This document shows, piece by piece, positions 11,501 through 22,063 of a DNA stretch of 64,000 bases; position 1 is the first letter of the stretch; the number at the start of each line of letters is the position of its first letter. The notes beneath the pieces are model-generated. The model saw nothing but the letters and a program-made list of their open reading frames with translations. It searched no databases and had not been told where the DNA came from. Where the stretch lies: positions 43,218,103 to 43,282,102 of the forward strand of contig CM075760.1 in the NCBI GenBank assembly GCA_037974335.1, given 5' to 3'. The stretch comes from Prionace glauca (lineage: Eukaryota > Chordata > Chondrichthyes > Carcharhiniformes > Carcharhinidae). A program made the translations under genes and the position numbers.

Positions 11501-12050
11501 CAATAACTTAAAATGTAATATTAACGCTGATTAATTCAAAACAAAATACCTTGAATATTGCACTAGCGTGCAAAATATCATCAGTCTTAGAGAATATTTA
11601 ATTGTATCAAAATGAATTCAAAAACAAAACATTTCTTTACTCAGCTGTGCTCGGCTCGATAAATTGTTTTGCCTTGATAATTTTGTTGATTACATTTAAT
11701 TAAGAAATTAGATCCAATCAGGTAACGATTTTCAATGTAAATATTTCCCGGTTTGTTTAATTCTTAGTGTGTCACTGTATCTCTGTTAGGGACATTGAAA
11801 TGTTACTGTGTCACTGTATCTCTGATAGGGACATTGAACTGTCCTGAATCTGTTATTTTTGCTCATTTTCAGCGAAATTACATTTTTACACAATTTTCGC
11901 GAAGTGATACAGGCAGAGAGAAATAATTAAAAGTCGAGAGGAGTTCTGAAATGAATACCCGCTTAATTTAAAATAGGTTATTGATTTTCTGTTGTAACTT
12001 GACTATTGATTAATGAGAATCCAACAGTTTGAAATTGACAGATTGAACAG
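8540..12050 (+). repeat. Degenerate duplicated blocks in the J-C intron
   Basis: Related words recur: 'gtttaatctcggtgacat' (8767), 'gtttgagctcagtgacact' (9161), 'gtttaatctcggtggcatt' (9368) and 'gtttacgctcagtgaaact' (about 10295). A longer pair starts near 10470 and 11770, where 'ctctgttagggacatt', 'ctgaatctgttat' and the following ~200 bp correspond. The blocks are old and AT-rich, with no coding. Confidence 0.6.
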
Positions 12051-12544
12051 ATCTTTCTGCTGGGAACTCGACTGTTGAACTGTTTGTGTCTGTTCTGTTT
12101 CTGGGCGTGTGGTCACTGTGTTGGGACCAGGAATCTCCCTGACTGGTTATAAATCTTTTGATTCCTTCTCCTGTACTGCAGGAACTGAAATTTGATTTAT
12201 TTCTTCAATGCACTTGTATCTGTGGGAAATGTGACTGTTTGACTCGGTGTCTCAGAAATTAAGTCCCTGAAGCATATTGTGTCCATCAGAGAAGCAGAAA
12301 CATCAGACTTTAGAGGGAGAATTGGGTGATTTTTAAGCAGTGATGTACCGGCCTTGGGAATGTTCAATGAACAAATACAAAGTGAGATTTACTATATTCT
12401 GCTCCGTACTACAGCAGCCCCTGAATTGTTCAGTTTGACAGTTGAAGGGTCAAATTCACTTGCATATTATTTTTAATCTTCTAAAGGCATTTTAGAGACA
12501 TTTGCGGGGCCAGAATTTATAATCTCATTGTTCCTTCACAAAGT

Positions 12545-12945
12545 ATTGATATGAAGCATCCTTGAACAACTGCAGTCCATATGCTGCAGGCATCCGCCCT
12601 GCTGTTAGGCAGGGAGTTCCAGGATTTTGACCCAGCGATTATGAATGAATTGAGATATTGTTTCAGGTCAGGATGGTGTGTGTTTTGAAGGGGAGCTTAC
12701 AGGTTATAGTGTTTCAGATGTGGCTGCTGCCCTTGTCCTGTTAGGATGTAAAGGCAGCAGGTTTGGACAGTGTATTCTATGGAGCCTTGGTGAATTGCTG
12801 CAGTGCATGTTGTATATAATACACACCCTGCTGACACTGCTTGTTAGTGATGGAGAGAGTGAATAGGGTGAATGAGGAGGTGGGTAATCTTGTGGGTGGC
12901 TTTGCCCTGGATTGTGTCAGATTCCGTGAGGTTTTACAAGTTTCT
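12545..12945 (+). repeat. Interspersed, probably LINE-derived repeat
   Basis: The text 'aggcagggagttccaggat', 'tttgacccagcgattatg', 'ggtcaggatggtgtgtgtt', 'gctgctgcccttgtcctg' and 'gccttggtgaattgctgca' belongs to the family also seen at 2810-2975. I know it as a very common dispersed repeat of shark DNA. It is non-coding here. Confidence 0.6.
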
Positions 12946-13109
12946 CTCATTGAGGAAAGAGGAAATTATTTAATTGTGACTGACTTGTGAAATATTTAAA
13001 TGTTTTTCCAACCCGTGCCCCGCAGTCCGTATTGTGCTCGCTTGTCACTCCCACTTACTGTGTGAGTGGGTGAGTATGTGTGAAGTGCGGGTGATTTTCC
13101 AGACTGAAT

Positions 13110-13990
13110 CAGCCAGATAGAGACTTACACACATCATACACTCTCACACACATAAATACACACACACAGACGCTCATATTCTCTCACACATACATACACA
13201 CACTTACTTTCTCTCTCATACGATATCTCACACACATTCTCTTTCCCTCACGGTCTACATACTCTGTCTCAAATACAAATACAGACATACTCCCGCTCTC
13301 TCAATCAGTCTCTCACATCTCGTACACAAAAACACTCACACGCACACACCTCCACACACATTCTGTCTTACACGCAGACACACACACATATCAGCATAGT
13401 CTCACGCTCTCGCACACGCACTCTCTCTCCCAAACTCTGTCACACACGCTCAAGTTCTCACATTTGTTCACACACACTCTCTCACAATTCCTCTTGCACA
13501 CACATCTGTCTCTCTCTCTCTCTCTCTCAAACACACACACATATTTCTATCTCTCTTGCACACACTATCTCACACCTGGACATTCTTGCTCTCTCACACA
13601 CTAGCTCTCTCACAAACATAGACCTATGCACACGCTCTAACTTATACACAGACACAGTCTCTCACATAAGCATAGTCTCGCACAAACATTCTCACACACA
13701 CACACATACACACACACGCTTTGCTTCGATCACACACACACATTGCACACATCTTTCTCACTCACACGCAATCCCATGCACATTTCCACACACTCATGAA
13801 CAGTTTATTTTGCTTTCCAATAGGCACACTGCCCCCTTGTAAACGCAGCCCATTGTCTCACACATGTGCAAACACAGTCTATCACACACAGGTACCTTCA
13901 CACACACATTCACCCCTCTCTCTATCAAACACACACCCAAACACCTTCTCACACACTTTCCACCTCACATACGTCAGAGAGACTGTCATT
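13110..13990 (+). repeat. CA/CT-rich simple-sequence tract
   Basis: About 0.9 kb of interrupted (CA)n and (CT)n words such as 'acacacacacac' and 'ctctctctctct'. Open frames inside it are compositional artefacts. It is a candidate for alternating purine-pyrimidine (Z-form) structure. Confidence 0.8.
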
Positions 13991-13994
13991 TACA

Positions 13995-14320
13995 TCATAG
14001 AATAGAATCACAAGGTCCTACAGTACAGAAGGAGGCCATTCAGCCCATCAACTCTGCATCATCAGGAATCCCACCAAAGCCCTATCCCCATAACCACATG
14101 TGTTTATTCTAACTAGACCTCCTGAAACTAAGGGGCAATTTAGCACGGCCAGTCCCCTGAACCCAAACTTCTTTGGACTGTGGAAGGAAACAGGAGCACC
14201 CGAAGGAAACCCAAGCAGACACGGGGTGAACTTACTAACTCCATACACAATGACTCATATCGGGAATTGAACTGTGAGGCAGCAGCGTTAATCGCTGTGC
14301 TGCCTCGGCCACCCCCTCCC
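13995..14320 (-). repeat. tRNA-derived SINE (copy A)
   Basis: Runs from 'aatcacaaggtcctacagt' through 'gaggccattcagcccatca' to 'gtgaggcagcagcgttaat'. Related copies lie at 35818-36040 (same orientation) and at 46430-46740 and 51055-51225 (opposite). In reverse orientation the tail carries the pol-III B-box-like 'agttcaattcccgatat', so the element points to the minus strand. Confidence 0.65.
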
Positions 14321-14429
14321 CCTCCCCCACTAACATTTGAATGAGGGTGGGATCGAGAAGCCCGAGTAAAACTCATGTGAATAAGTTTCAGTGGGAAATT
14401 CTTCTGTTTGGAGTCATATTTAGCACAAA

Positions 14430-14615
14430 ACAAGATGGTGATGGTTGTTGGAGGTCAAACATTTAAGTTGAGAAATCACTGCAGGAGTTCGGCAGGGGAC
14501 TGTTCTGGGTCCAAAAATCTTCTATTGCTTCATCAATGACACATTCCATCCAACATGAGGTCAGAAGTAGGGATTTCCATGTGTTACACCGGACACAAAG
14601 ACACAATCAATAAGA
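14430..14615 (+). repeat. LINE reverse-transcriptase fragment
   Basis: The words 'cactgcaggagttcggcag', 'gggactgttctgggtccaa' and 'cttcatcaatgacacattc' read as a decayed version of the RT motif (GV-QG-VLGP--F--FIND). It is a short, non-functional remnant on the + strand, probably of a different LINE family from the CR1-like pieces elsewhere. Confidence 0.5.
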
Positions 14616-14884
14616 AGGGATCTGGCTGAGACTAAGTCCGCCTGGCTCCCCAATACTGGTGTAAACTTGGTGTTTGATTCCTGTGTGACCCTAGTTTTGC
14701 TGGAAGCTTCCCTTCCAGCTCCCTCAGTCTGTCTATTTGTTCACTGATCCGTGTTTCTGAAAGAAAGGCCCCGACATTAAAGCAGCTGCCCGGTGATCTA
14801 CACTGATTCCTGACTTTACACAGCCCTGTTACTGAAAGCTGATCAATGGAGAGAATCGGGGAAAGATCGATGGAGAGGGAGAGG

Positions 14885-16855
14885 AGGAGGTGGCTCACTG
14901 ACTCTCTCACCCTCACCCACACTGACTCACTCACCCTCAATCTCTCATCCTCACTCAAACAACTTCACTCACTCACCCTCACTTACCCGCCTTCCCTCAC
15001 TGACACACTCTCACTCACTCACCCTCACTCACTCACCCTCAATCTCTCATCCTCACTCAAATAACTTCACTCACTCACCCTCACTCACTCACCTTCAATC
15101 TCTCATCCTTACTCAAACAACTTCACTCACTCACGCTCACTTACCCACCTTCCCTCACTGCCACACTCTCACTCACTCACCCTCATTCACTCACCCTCAC
15201 TCACTCAACCACAATCACTCACCCACAGTCACTCATTCTCATTTACGCTTACTCACTCGCCCTCATTCACTCACCCTTGCTCACTCATCCACCCTCACGC
15301 ACTCGCCCTCAAGCACTCCCCCTCACACACTCGCCCTCACACACACTCGCTCTCATGCACTCGCCCTCACGCACTCATCCTCATGCACTCAACCTCATGC
15401 ACTCAACCTCATGCACTCAACCTCAAGCACTCAACCTCAAGCACTCAAACTCATGCACTCAAACTCAGAAACTCACTGATCCTGATTCACCCTGAGTCAC
15501 TCACCCTCACACACTCACTCACTCATTATCACTCACTCATATTCACTCACTCACTCTCATCCATCGCCATTCACACTCACACAAGCCACCCTCATTCAAC
15601 CTCACTCGTTCACTCAAACACACGCCCTGACTCACTCATCCTCACACCCTCACACACTCACTCACTCACAATCACTCACTCATATTCGCTCACTCACTCT
15701 CATCCATCCTCACTCACCCACAAACACTCATTCAACCTCAATCACACACCCTGCCTCACTCACTCTCACACCCTGACTGATTCACTCACTCTCACACCCT
15801 CAGTCACGCACCCACATTCACTCACTCACTCACACGCACTCACCCTCACGCACTCACCCTCACGCGCCCTCATTAACTCACTGTCACTCAGCCACCCACA
15901 CTCATACACCATCACTCACTCAACCTCACTCACTAAACCTCACTCACTGACTTAGACCCTCAGTCAGTCACCAACATTCATACTCACCTTCATTCACTCA
16001 TCCTACTAATCCACCTTCACTCACCCAGTCTCACTCACTCATCCCACTAATCCACCCTCACTCACCCAGTCTCACTCAGTCTCACTCACCCTCACTCACT
16101 CACCCCATTCTCTCACACTTACCCACCTTCACTCATCCAGTTTCACTCACTCTCACTCGCACTCACTCAGTCACCTACCCACTCTCAATCAACCTGACTC
16201 ACCCTCACAAACTCAAGCTCAATGACCCTCTCTCTGTCTCTCTCACTTGCGCCACCTCACCCATTCAAACTCACTCAGACTCACGCACTTACATTCACTC
16301 ACACACCCTCACATCCTCATCATCACTCAACATCACGCACCCTAACTCACAAATCCTCAATCACTCGTCCTCATCACTCACTCACCCTCACTCTCCCACC
16401 CATCCACATTCTCCCTCACACACTCTCACACACCACCCTTAGTAACAGACCCTGATTCACTCACTCTCACCCCTCACTTACTCAGTTACATTCACTCCCT
16501 CACCCTCATTCACTCAATCTCACTCACTTTCACTCACCCACCTCCACTAACCTTCACACATCTTCACTCACACTCCCTCATACTTTCAATCTTGCTTACC
16601 TACACTCAGCCAACCACCTTCACTCACATTCAGTCTCCTCCACTCACCTACCCTCTCTCACACACCCTCATTTACTCAGGCTCTCTCACCCTCACCCACA
16701 CTTATTCACCATCAATCACTCATCATCACTCAAAGAACTTCACCCACTCACCTTCCGTCACACATACACCATCACTCATCCATTCTCACTCATTTAATCA
16801 CTCACCCTCACACACTCACATTCTTTCACTCACACTCACTGAATCTGTGTGGTGA
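14885..16855 (+). repeat. 2-kb CTCACTCACC simple/minisatellite array
   Basis: Nearly 2 kb of variations on CTCA, CACC and CACT words (for example 'ctcactcaccctcactca'). The + strand has almost no G, so the non-template strand is C-rich for Ig transcription. It directly precedes the G-rich block, giving an abrupt strand-composition switch near 16860. The open frames are artefacts of the repeat. Confidence 0.9.
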
Positions 16856-16859
16856 GGGT

Positions 16860-17600
16860 CTGCAACGAGAGAGAAGAAAGATCTCAAGCTGCAGTTTGGT
16901 GTTCAAAGGTGGGAGCTGCCCTGGGAGTGCAGAGAGCTGGAGGGAATCCCTGGGGGCTCGGGGCCAGGGGCAATGACAAATAGTCAGGGGAGAACAGGAG
17001 GCGAGGAAAATGGTAGAGAGCCGGGGTGGGGGAAACAGGGGAAACAGCAGAGAGCTGGGGGAAGGGCAGAGAGGCGGGGAACAGGGCGGAAAGCCAGGGG
17101 AAAGGTTAGAGAGAGAGGGGAAAGGACAGGGAGCAGGGGAAAGGGCAGAGAGACCAGTGAAAGGGGAGAGAGCTGAAAAAAAGGGCAAAGAGATGGGGGA
17201 AAGGGCAGAAAGACCAGGGAAAGGGGAGAGAACCAGGAAAAAGGGCGGGGAGGCACGAAAAAGGGCACGGAGGCAGCAGAAAGGCCAGAGAGCCGAGGGG
17301 AAGGGCAGAGAGCCCAGGGGAAAGGGCAGAAGAGTCAGGGGGAAAGGTCAGAGAGCCGGGAGAAAGGAGAAAGAGGGGAGGAGGCAGGGACAGAGAGCTG
17401 AGGGAAAGCGGAAGGGGCTGAGGGAAAGAGCAGAGAGCCGGGGGAGAGGGCACAGAGCTGGAGGGAAGTGTAGAGAACCAGGTGGAAATACAGAGAGCTG
17501 GATAAAAGGGGAAAAGAGCCACCGTGAAAGGCAGAGAGCCAGTGGAAAGGGCAAAGAGCTGGGGGAAATGGGCAGAGAGCGGGTGACGGATGGGCAGAGT
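16860..17600 (+). repeat. G-rich purine block with GAGCT motifs (switch-like)
   Basis: About 740 bp of irregular tandem purine repeats built on words like 'ggggaaagggcagagag'. GAGCT occurs at 16913, 16934, 17052, 17170, 17395, 17455, 17495 and 17556. At 17052 and 17556 it is followed by GGGG, giving the GAGCTGGGG core known from mammalian Smu. It lies on the non-template strand of the J-C intron about 1 kb before Cmu1, the position of Smu in tetrapods. AGCT is a favoured AID target. The switch role is inference. Frames through it are artefacts. Confidence 0.7.
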
Positions 17601-17909
17601 GAAGGGGTTCAGAATAGAACTAGCACCACAATCAACTCATCTGTAATCTCAGTGAATGATGGAGGAGACTTCAGGGCTCAAATGGGAAACTCTTGGTATT
17701 AATGTATGATCCTTCAATGAGTCAATGTTGGATTTATTTGAATTTATAATCACATTTAGAGTTTCCTGATCATTCAGTAAGTATTCATTCCGGAGGTATT
17801 TTTGAAGCAAAGTCACTAATCTCCGTTTTGTGGAGTGAGAGGCAGTGAGTTGGAGAGAGGAAGGGGCACCAATCAGTTTGAACCCGGGCAATTTCCAAAA
17901 CTAGTGTGG

Positions 17910-18022
17910 AGATGCCGGAGTGAGGTTGTTGTGGGCACAGTAAGGATTCTCACAACACCAGGTTAAAGTCCAACAGGTTTATTTGGAATCACAAGCTGTT
18001 GGAGCTCCCTCATCAGGTGAGT
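17910..18022 (-). repeat. Penelope-like element 3'-end remnant
   Basis: The words 'gtggagatgccggagtgag', 'ctcacaacaccaggttaaa', 'gtccaacaggtttatttgg' and 'ctcatcaggtgagtgg' are the 3' untranslated end of the Penelope-like family found at 29614-30450. It is a short, dead remnant in minus orientation. Confidence 0.65.
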
Positions 18023-18364
18023 GGATAGTCTGAATGAAGGGAGAACTTCTTCATCACAAAGTGTTGTTGTTTGAGAAATAAACAGCGGTTTATCACACAC
18101 TGCTGTTGTTGAGAAATAAACAGTTGCTGCAGTAATGGAGAAAATTTTTGCTGTTCTCTGTTAATCCAATGAATGACATGTCATTGTGAGACTAACAGAA
18201 TGTGTATTTTTTCTTCCTAATTTGATAGAAGTGGAGACAGGGATATGAGTTTCTACAGAGATGACAATTCCCAAATGATAGAAGTAACATCATCTCAAAG
18301 GCGGATGAAAGATTTAATCGGGAAATATTAGGGATAAGTTCATAATTCTAATCAATGTTTGAGA

Positions 18365-18490
18365 TAGAAACATAGAAAATAGAAGCTGGAGTTGGCCATT
18401 CGGCCCTTGGAGCCTACTCCACCATTCACTTTGGTCAGAGCTCATCACTATCCTGATCACACCGACGACCCATGTCCCTTCATTTAACAC
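18365..18490 (-). repeat. Retroelement tail fragment
   Basis: The text 'agaaacatagaaaatagaa', 'gttggccattcggcccttgg' and 'gcctactccaccattc' matches the common LINE/SINE tail family also at 777 and 47308. It lies 100 bp before Cmu1 and contains no gene. Confidence 0.6.
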
Positions 18491-18589
18491 CAAGACCTAT
18501 ATCTAATATAGAAACCTATTTGTAACAATATGTTTGTTGACTTAATAAACGCAAGAGTCTAACTTGTTCAATTGGCTATTCTTTCCCAG

Positions 18590-18889
18590 CGACATCATCT
18601 GCGCCCAATCTCTACGGTCTGGTCTCCCCCTGTCAGCAACAGAACTCCGACGGCTCCATCACCTTCGGATGTTTGGCGATGGATTACTCTCCAGATGTTT
18701 CCAAACTGACCTGGAAGAAAAATGGGCAAACGGTCCCCAGTGGGTTTAAGACTTACCCATCAGTGAGAAACACGAAAGGAACCTACACCCTGAGCAGCCA
18801 GTTAACCATCAGCGACTCAGCGGGAGAATGCCCCAGAATTGACTGTGAGGTTCGACACATGAGCACAGTCAAGAGCGTTAAAATGCGAT
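18590..18889 (+). CDS. IgM constant domain Cmu1
   Basis: A 300-bp exon in phase 1 at both ends (acceptor 'ctttcccag', donor T|GTAAGT). It encodes about 100 residues beginning ATSSAPNLYGLVSPC. The cysteine near residue 15 is a candidate for the light-chain bond. The domain pair is the cysteine near 28 ('FGCLAMDY') and the one in 'IDCEVRH', with the core tryptophan in 'KLTWKKNG'. An extra cysteine lies just before the last ('GECPRIDC'). The exon ends in MR plus a cysteine codon split across the next intron. The 'LYGLVSPC' start and 'CLAMDYSP' are typical of shark IgM. This is the first constant domain of the heavy chain. Confidence 0.95.
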
Positions 18890-19025
18890 GTAAGTGTTGT
18901 GGAGCTTGGGGAAAACAGAAACACTGGGGTTAACATGTAGGGCCTTGGTTATAACTCATTTAAATAGATGTGCACAATCTGGCCCTTTGGATTGGTCCAG
19001 TTAGTGTCTATTGACTGCAAATGAG

Positions 19026-19240
19026 TTAGAACATAGAACATAGACCATTACAGCGCAGTACAGGCCCTTCGGCCCTCGATGTTGCGCCGATCAGTGAAAC
19101 CAATCTCATGACCCTCTAACCTAAACTATTCCAATGTTATCCATATGCCTATCCACTGACCATTTGAACGCCCTTAAAGTTGGCGAGTCCACAATGCTGC
19201 AGACAGGGCTTTCCAAGCCCTTACTACCCTCTGTTGACAA
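19026..19240 (-). repeat. CR1-like LINE 3'-end fragment
   Basis: The Cmu1-Cmu2 intron holds 'agaacatagaccattacag', 'caggcccttcggccctcga' and 'cctatccactgaccatttg', a retroelement tail read on the minus strand with the same family look as 51840-52860. It is non-coding and does not disturb splice sites. Confidence 0.65.
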
Positions 19241-19300
19241 AAGTTTAATTGATCCACATCTTCTGCAGGAAATGATTGATCTGTTTTTTTTTCCCTGAAG

Positions 19301-19615
19301 GCCCTGAGCCTGAGATCCCTCCAACTGTTATCCTCACCGTGAGTTCCAGTGAAGAAATCTCACACAGGAAATTCGCAATCATCGTCTGTTCAATCATCGA
19401 TTTCCAGCCAGGGTCAATGGAAGTGAGTTGGCTGAAGAATGGGGAAACCACGCATTCAGGAATTGTCACCTCTTCCCCCTGTGAAGTGAACGGGAACTTC
19501 TCGGCCAGCAGTCGGCTGACAGTCTCCGCTGGGGAATGGTTCAGCAAAGCGGTCTATACCTGCCAGGTCACTCACCAAGGACACATTCAGATTCTGAACA
19601 TCAGCGCATCTCAGG
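19301..19615 (+). CDS. IgM constant domain Cmu2
   Basis: A 315-bp phase-1 exon (acceptor 'ttccctgaag', donor G|GTAAGA). It encodes about 105 residues beginning [15 protein letters not shown]. The C1-set pattern is complete: cysteine in '[10 protein letters not shown]', tryptophan in 'EVSWLKNG' and cysteine in '[10 protein letters not shown]'. An additional cysteine lies in 'SSPCEVNG'. Two N-glycosylation sites are visible, N-F-S and N-I-S. The codon joining it to Cmu1 (T|GC) is a cysteine that could form an inter-heavy-chain bond. Confidence 0.95.
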
Positions 19616-19794
19616 GTAAGATACTCAAACACAGGACAACATATATCATTCTGATGTTAATCAGAATTAGGGATCTATTAAAGTTGGTACAAAGCATTGA
19701 ACAACTTGTAAGTTATTGCCATGTAGTTTGCTGCATTAGGACAATATCTCATTCAGAATTTCATCAGAAAAACAATTTTTTGTTATCCCTTCCT

Positions 19795-20098
19795 GAGATG
19801 TGCATTTATTTCCCAAACCTGAGGGCACTGAAGTGTCACTCACGTTGCTGTGAATCTGGAGTCACATGCATGCCAGGCCAGATAAAGACAGCAGGTTGAT
19901 TTTGGTAAGGAACATTTGTGAACTAGGAGGGGTTTTACAGCAATAGCTTCATGAGAACTATTTCAACTCTTAATTATAGATCTTTACAAAATTCAAATTT
20001 CATATTTGCAATGATGGGATTCGAATCTGTGTCCCCAGAGTCTTGCCCGAGGTTATAAGTCCATTGACAACACCATATACCACAGCCTCCCCTTAAAA
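19795..20098 (-). repeat. tRNA-derived SINE (copy B family), near complete
   Basis: The Cmu2-Cmu3 intron contains 'ctggagtcacatgcatgcc', 'agataaagacagcaggttg', 'tcatgagaactatttcaac', 'tgatgggattcgaatctgt' and 'agtccattgacaacaccat'. In reverse orientation the head reads as a tRNA-like A box and B box (GATTCGAATCCCATC). Relatives lie at 34155-34500 (+ strand) and in pieces at 44040-44240. It is a decayed SINE, not a gene. Confidence 0.7.
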
Positions 20099-20531
20099 GA
20101 GTGCCCCCTTTCGGTTTGAAGCAATATAGTGAGTGAGGTGGCCTTGATGTCAGCTTGTTCCTGAGACAGCTGGTAAACTTTGGAGAGACAGTAGGTGTGA
20201 GAATGTTTCATAGGTCACAGCACAGGGGTAAAATATTAGAAAGTGCATCCACCCTATTTATAAACCAACGGTCAGTACTTTTTCCCTGAGTTCAGGATGG
20301 TGTGTTTGTTTGGGAATTCTCCAATTCTGATTCATGGAAATGTTACCGCTGCTCCAATATTTAATCCAGGGAATGATTCCATAGAGCAAGCTGGCTTCCC
20401 ATTCGCCATGGAAGGTGAAAGGCGAGAGTTAGAGATTGATATATTGAAGGCGACTTTATCTCCTTCAGGCTGAAGACTGCTGTCCTGCTTCTGAAGGGGA
20501 ACTAGGACTCATTTTCATTTCTCATTCACAG

Positions 20532-20840
20532 ATCCTCCCCTGTGCCTTGATACCACAGTGAAGATACAGCCACCACCAATAGAACAAGTCTTACTGGAGG
20601 CGACCGTGACCTTAACCTGCATCATTTCTAATGCTCCTCATGGCATTAACGTGTCCTGGATCCGAGACAGGAAGTATTTGAAATCAGAGATTGCCGAAAA
20701 GCCCGGAGCGGATCCTGACAGCGTGATCAGCAAATTAAGCATCTCCACACAAGCCTGGCTGAGTGCGGCTGTGTTTGAGTGCGTGGTGAGCCATCAGGAT
20801 CTGCCGACTCCTCTAAGAACATCTATCCACAAGGAAACAG
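20532..20840 (+). CDS. IgM constant domain Cmu3
   Basis: A 309-bp phase-1 exon (acceptor 'tttctcattcacag', donor G|GTGAGC). It encodes about 103 residues beginning [13 protein letters not shown], with an early cysteine suited to an inter-chain bond. Core residues are the cysteine in '[10 protein letters not shown]', the tryptophan in 'NVSWIRDRK' and the cysteine in 'FECVVSHQD'. One N-V-S glycosylation site overlaps the strand before the tryptophan. The spacing is typical of Cmu3. The splice junction to Cmu4 rebuilds an aspartate codon. Confidence 0.95.
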
Positions 20841-20869
20841 GTGAGCTGAGAGATTGAAGCAATAAATGT

Positions 20870-21248
20870 AGGGTCAACAGCAGGGTTCTGAGCAATGTGG
20901 AGGAACAGGGAGATCCTGGGGTTCATATCCACAGATCTCTGAAGGTTGCCACTCAAGTGGATAGAGCCGTGAAGAAGGCTTAAAGTGTGTTAGTGTTTAT
21001 TAACAGGGGGTTTGAGTTTAAGAGCCGTGGGGTTATACTGCAACTGTACAGGGCCTTGGTGAGACCACATTTGGAATATTGTGTGCAGTTCTAGTCACCT
21101 CACTATAAGAAGGGTGTGGAAGCATTGGAGAGAGTGCAGAGGAGATTTACCAGGATGCTGCCTGGTTTGGAGGGTAGGTCTTATGAGGAAAGGTTGAGGG
21201 AGCTGGGGCTTTTCTCTTTAGAACAGAGGAGAATGAGAGGCGAACTCT
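20870..21248 (+). repeat. CR1-like LINE ORF2 3' fragment
   Basis: Inside the Cmu3-Cmu4 intron a decayed frame still reads QLYRALVRPHLEYCVQF, '[17 protein letters not shown]' and '[16 protein letters not shown]', the C-terminal part of the non-LTR reverse transcriptase protein also seen at 51830-52860. The frame carries several stops. It shares the Ig transcription direction. Confidence 0.8.
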
Positions 21249-21638
21249 GCTGAACTAAACGACTCTGGGCCGATTGATATTTTTCTGGGGAGTTTGATGT
21301 GTTGATGAGTGAAAAGTGAACTGTAGGCGATGTTATTGGGTTTAGATTGAAGAAGAAGGGAGGAGCCTGATGTGGAGCATCAAAAACCAGAAAACCAAAA
21401 AGAAAACAGTAGATCAATGGCCTGATTCTGTGCTGTAAACTTTCTGAATCTTTCCACTCCACCCGCCCCCCCCGAGTTATTTGAGAAAACAATTGTGTTC
21501 ACCTCCCCTCCAAGCTGCAAATCAAAAATGGGAAGAGTTAAAATCAGAAGCGAAGCACATTTTCCTGATATCTCACCAGCGGTTTCATTGTCTCCAGAAT
21601 TCTCCAGCTAATTGACATTTATTGTACATTTTCTACAG

Positions 21639-22030
21639 ATCCAAATCCGCGGGAACCGGTCGTCTCTGTCCTCCTGCCTTCGGCAGAAGACGTCTCCGCT
21701 CAGAGTTTCGTCTCCCTCAGCTGCTTAGTGAGAGGTTTCTCCCCCCGAGAGATCTTCGTCAAATGGACCGTCAACGACAAGCCGGTGAATCCCGGGAACT
21801 ACAGGAACACCGAGGTGGTGGCGGAGAACGGCGATAGCTCCTTCTTCATGTACAGCCTGTTATCCATTGCAGCAGAGGAATGGTCCAGTGGCGCATCTTA
21901 CTCTTGTGTGGTGGGACATGAAGCCATCCCCTTGAAGATCATCAACAGAACAGTTGACAAATCCAGCGGTAAACCCAGTTTTGTGAACATTTCCCTTGCA
22001 CTGATGGACACGGTTAATTCATGTCAATGA
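21639..22030 (+). CDS. IgM constant domain Cmu4 with secretory tail
   Basis: Exon from acceptor 'attttctacag' to TGA at 22028-22030, about 130 residues after the joined D codon. It begins [18 protein letters not shown]. Core residues are cysteine near 29 ('[11 protein letters not shown]'), tryptophan near 43 ('VKWTVND') and cysteine near 90 ('YSCVVGHEA'). An N-R-T site follows in 'IINRTVD'. The last 20 residues, starting GKPSFVNIS, are a classic secretory mu tail with a glycosylation site and a penultimate cysteine (SCQ) used for polymer and J-chain bonds. An internal donor G|GTAAAC at 21969 allows splicing to TM1, replacing the tail. Confidence 0.96.
21969..21974 (+). promoter_or_regulatory. 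Internal splice donor for membrane IgM
   Basis: GTAAAC at 21969 inside Cmu4, after 'DKSSG', is in the right phase (1) to join TM1 at 25452. Its use removes the secretory tail. Competition with the poly(A) site at 22058 would set the secreted/membrane balance, as established for IgM in other vertebrates. Confidence 0.8.
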
Positions 22031-22057
22031 GAGTCACTCACTTCCATTAAAAACTAC

Positions 22058-22063
22058 AATAAA
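22058..22063 (+). terminator. Poly(A) signal for secreted mu mRNA
   Basis: AATAAA lies 28 bp after the Cmu4 stop. It is well placed to end the secretory transcript. Confidence 0.8.

Larger units (their letters stand above)
8462..18589 (+). other. J-Cmu1 intron (10.1 kb)
   Basis: Bounded by donor GTAAGA at 8462 and acceptor 'ctttcccag' ending at 18589. In order it contains duplicated AT-rich DNA (8540-12050), a LINE-derived repeat, CA-rich DNA, a SINE, a LINE piece, a 2-kb CTCA array, a G-rich purine block with GAGCT motifs, a Penelope-like 3' end and a retroelement tail. In tetrapods the equivalent intron holds the mu enhancer and Smu. No perfect octamer was found here. Confidence 0.85.

Noticed and set aside
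15277-15955. Histidine/serine/threonine-rich frames of up to 190 codons
   Set aside because: They are produced by the CTCA array, which has no stop codons in several frames.
17010-17702. 230-codon glycine/arginine/glutamate-rich frame
   Set aside because: It follows the purine repeat of the switch-like block and lacks splice context or family resemblance.
8462-18589. A second V or D segment inside the J-C intron
   Set aside because: No heptamer-spacer-nonamer pair with the correct geometry next to a V or D-like core was found there.
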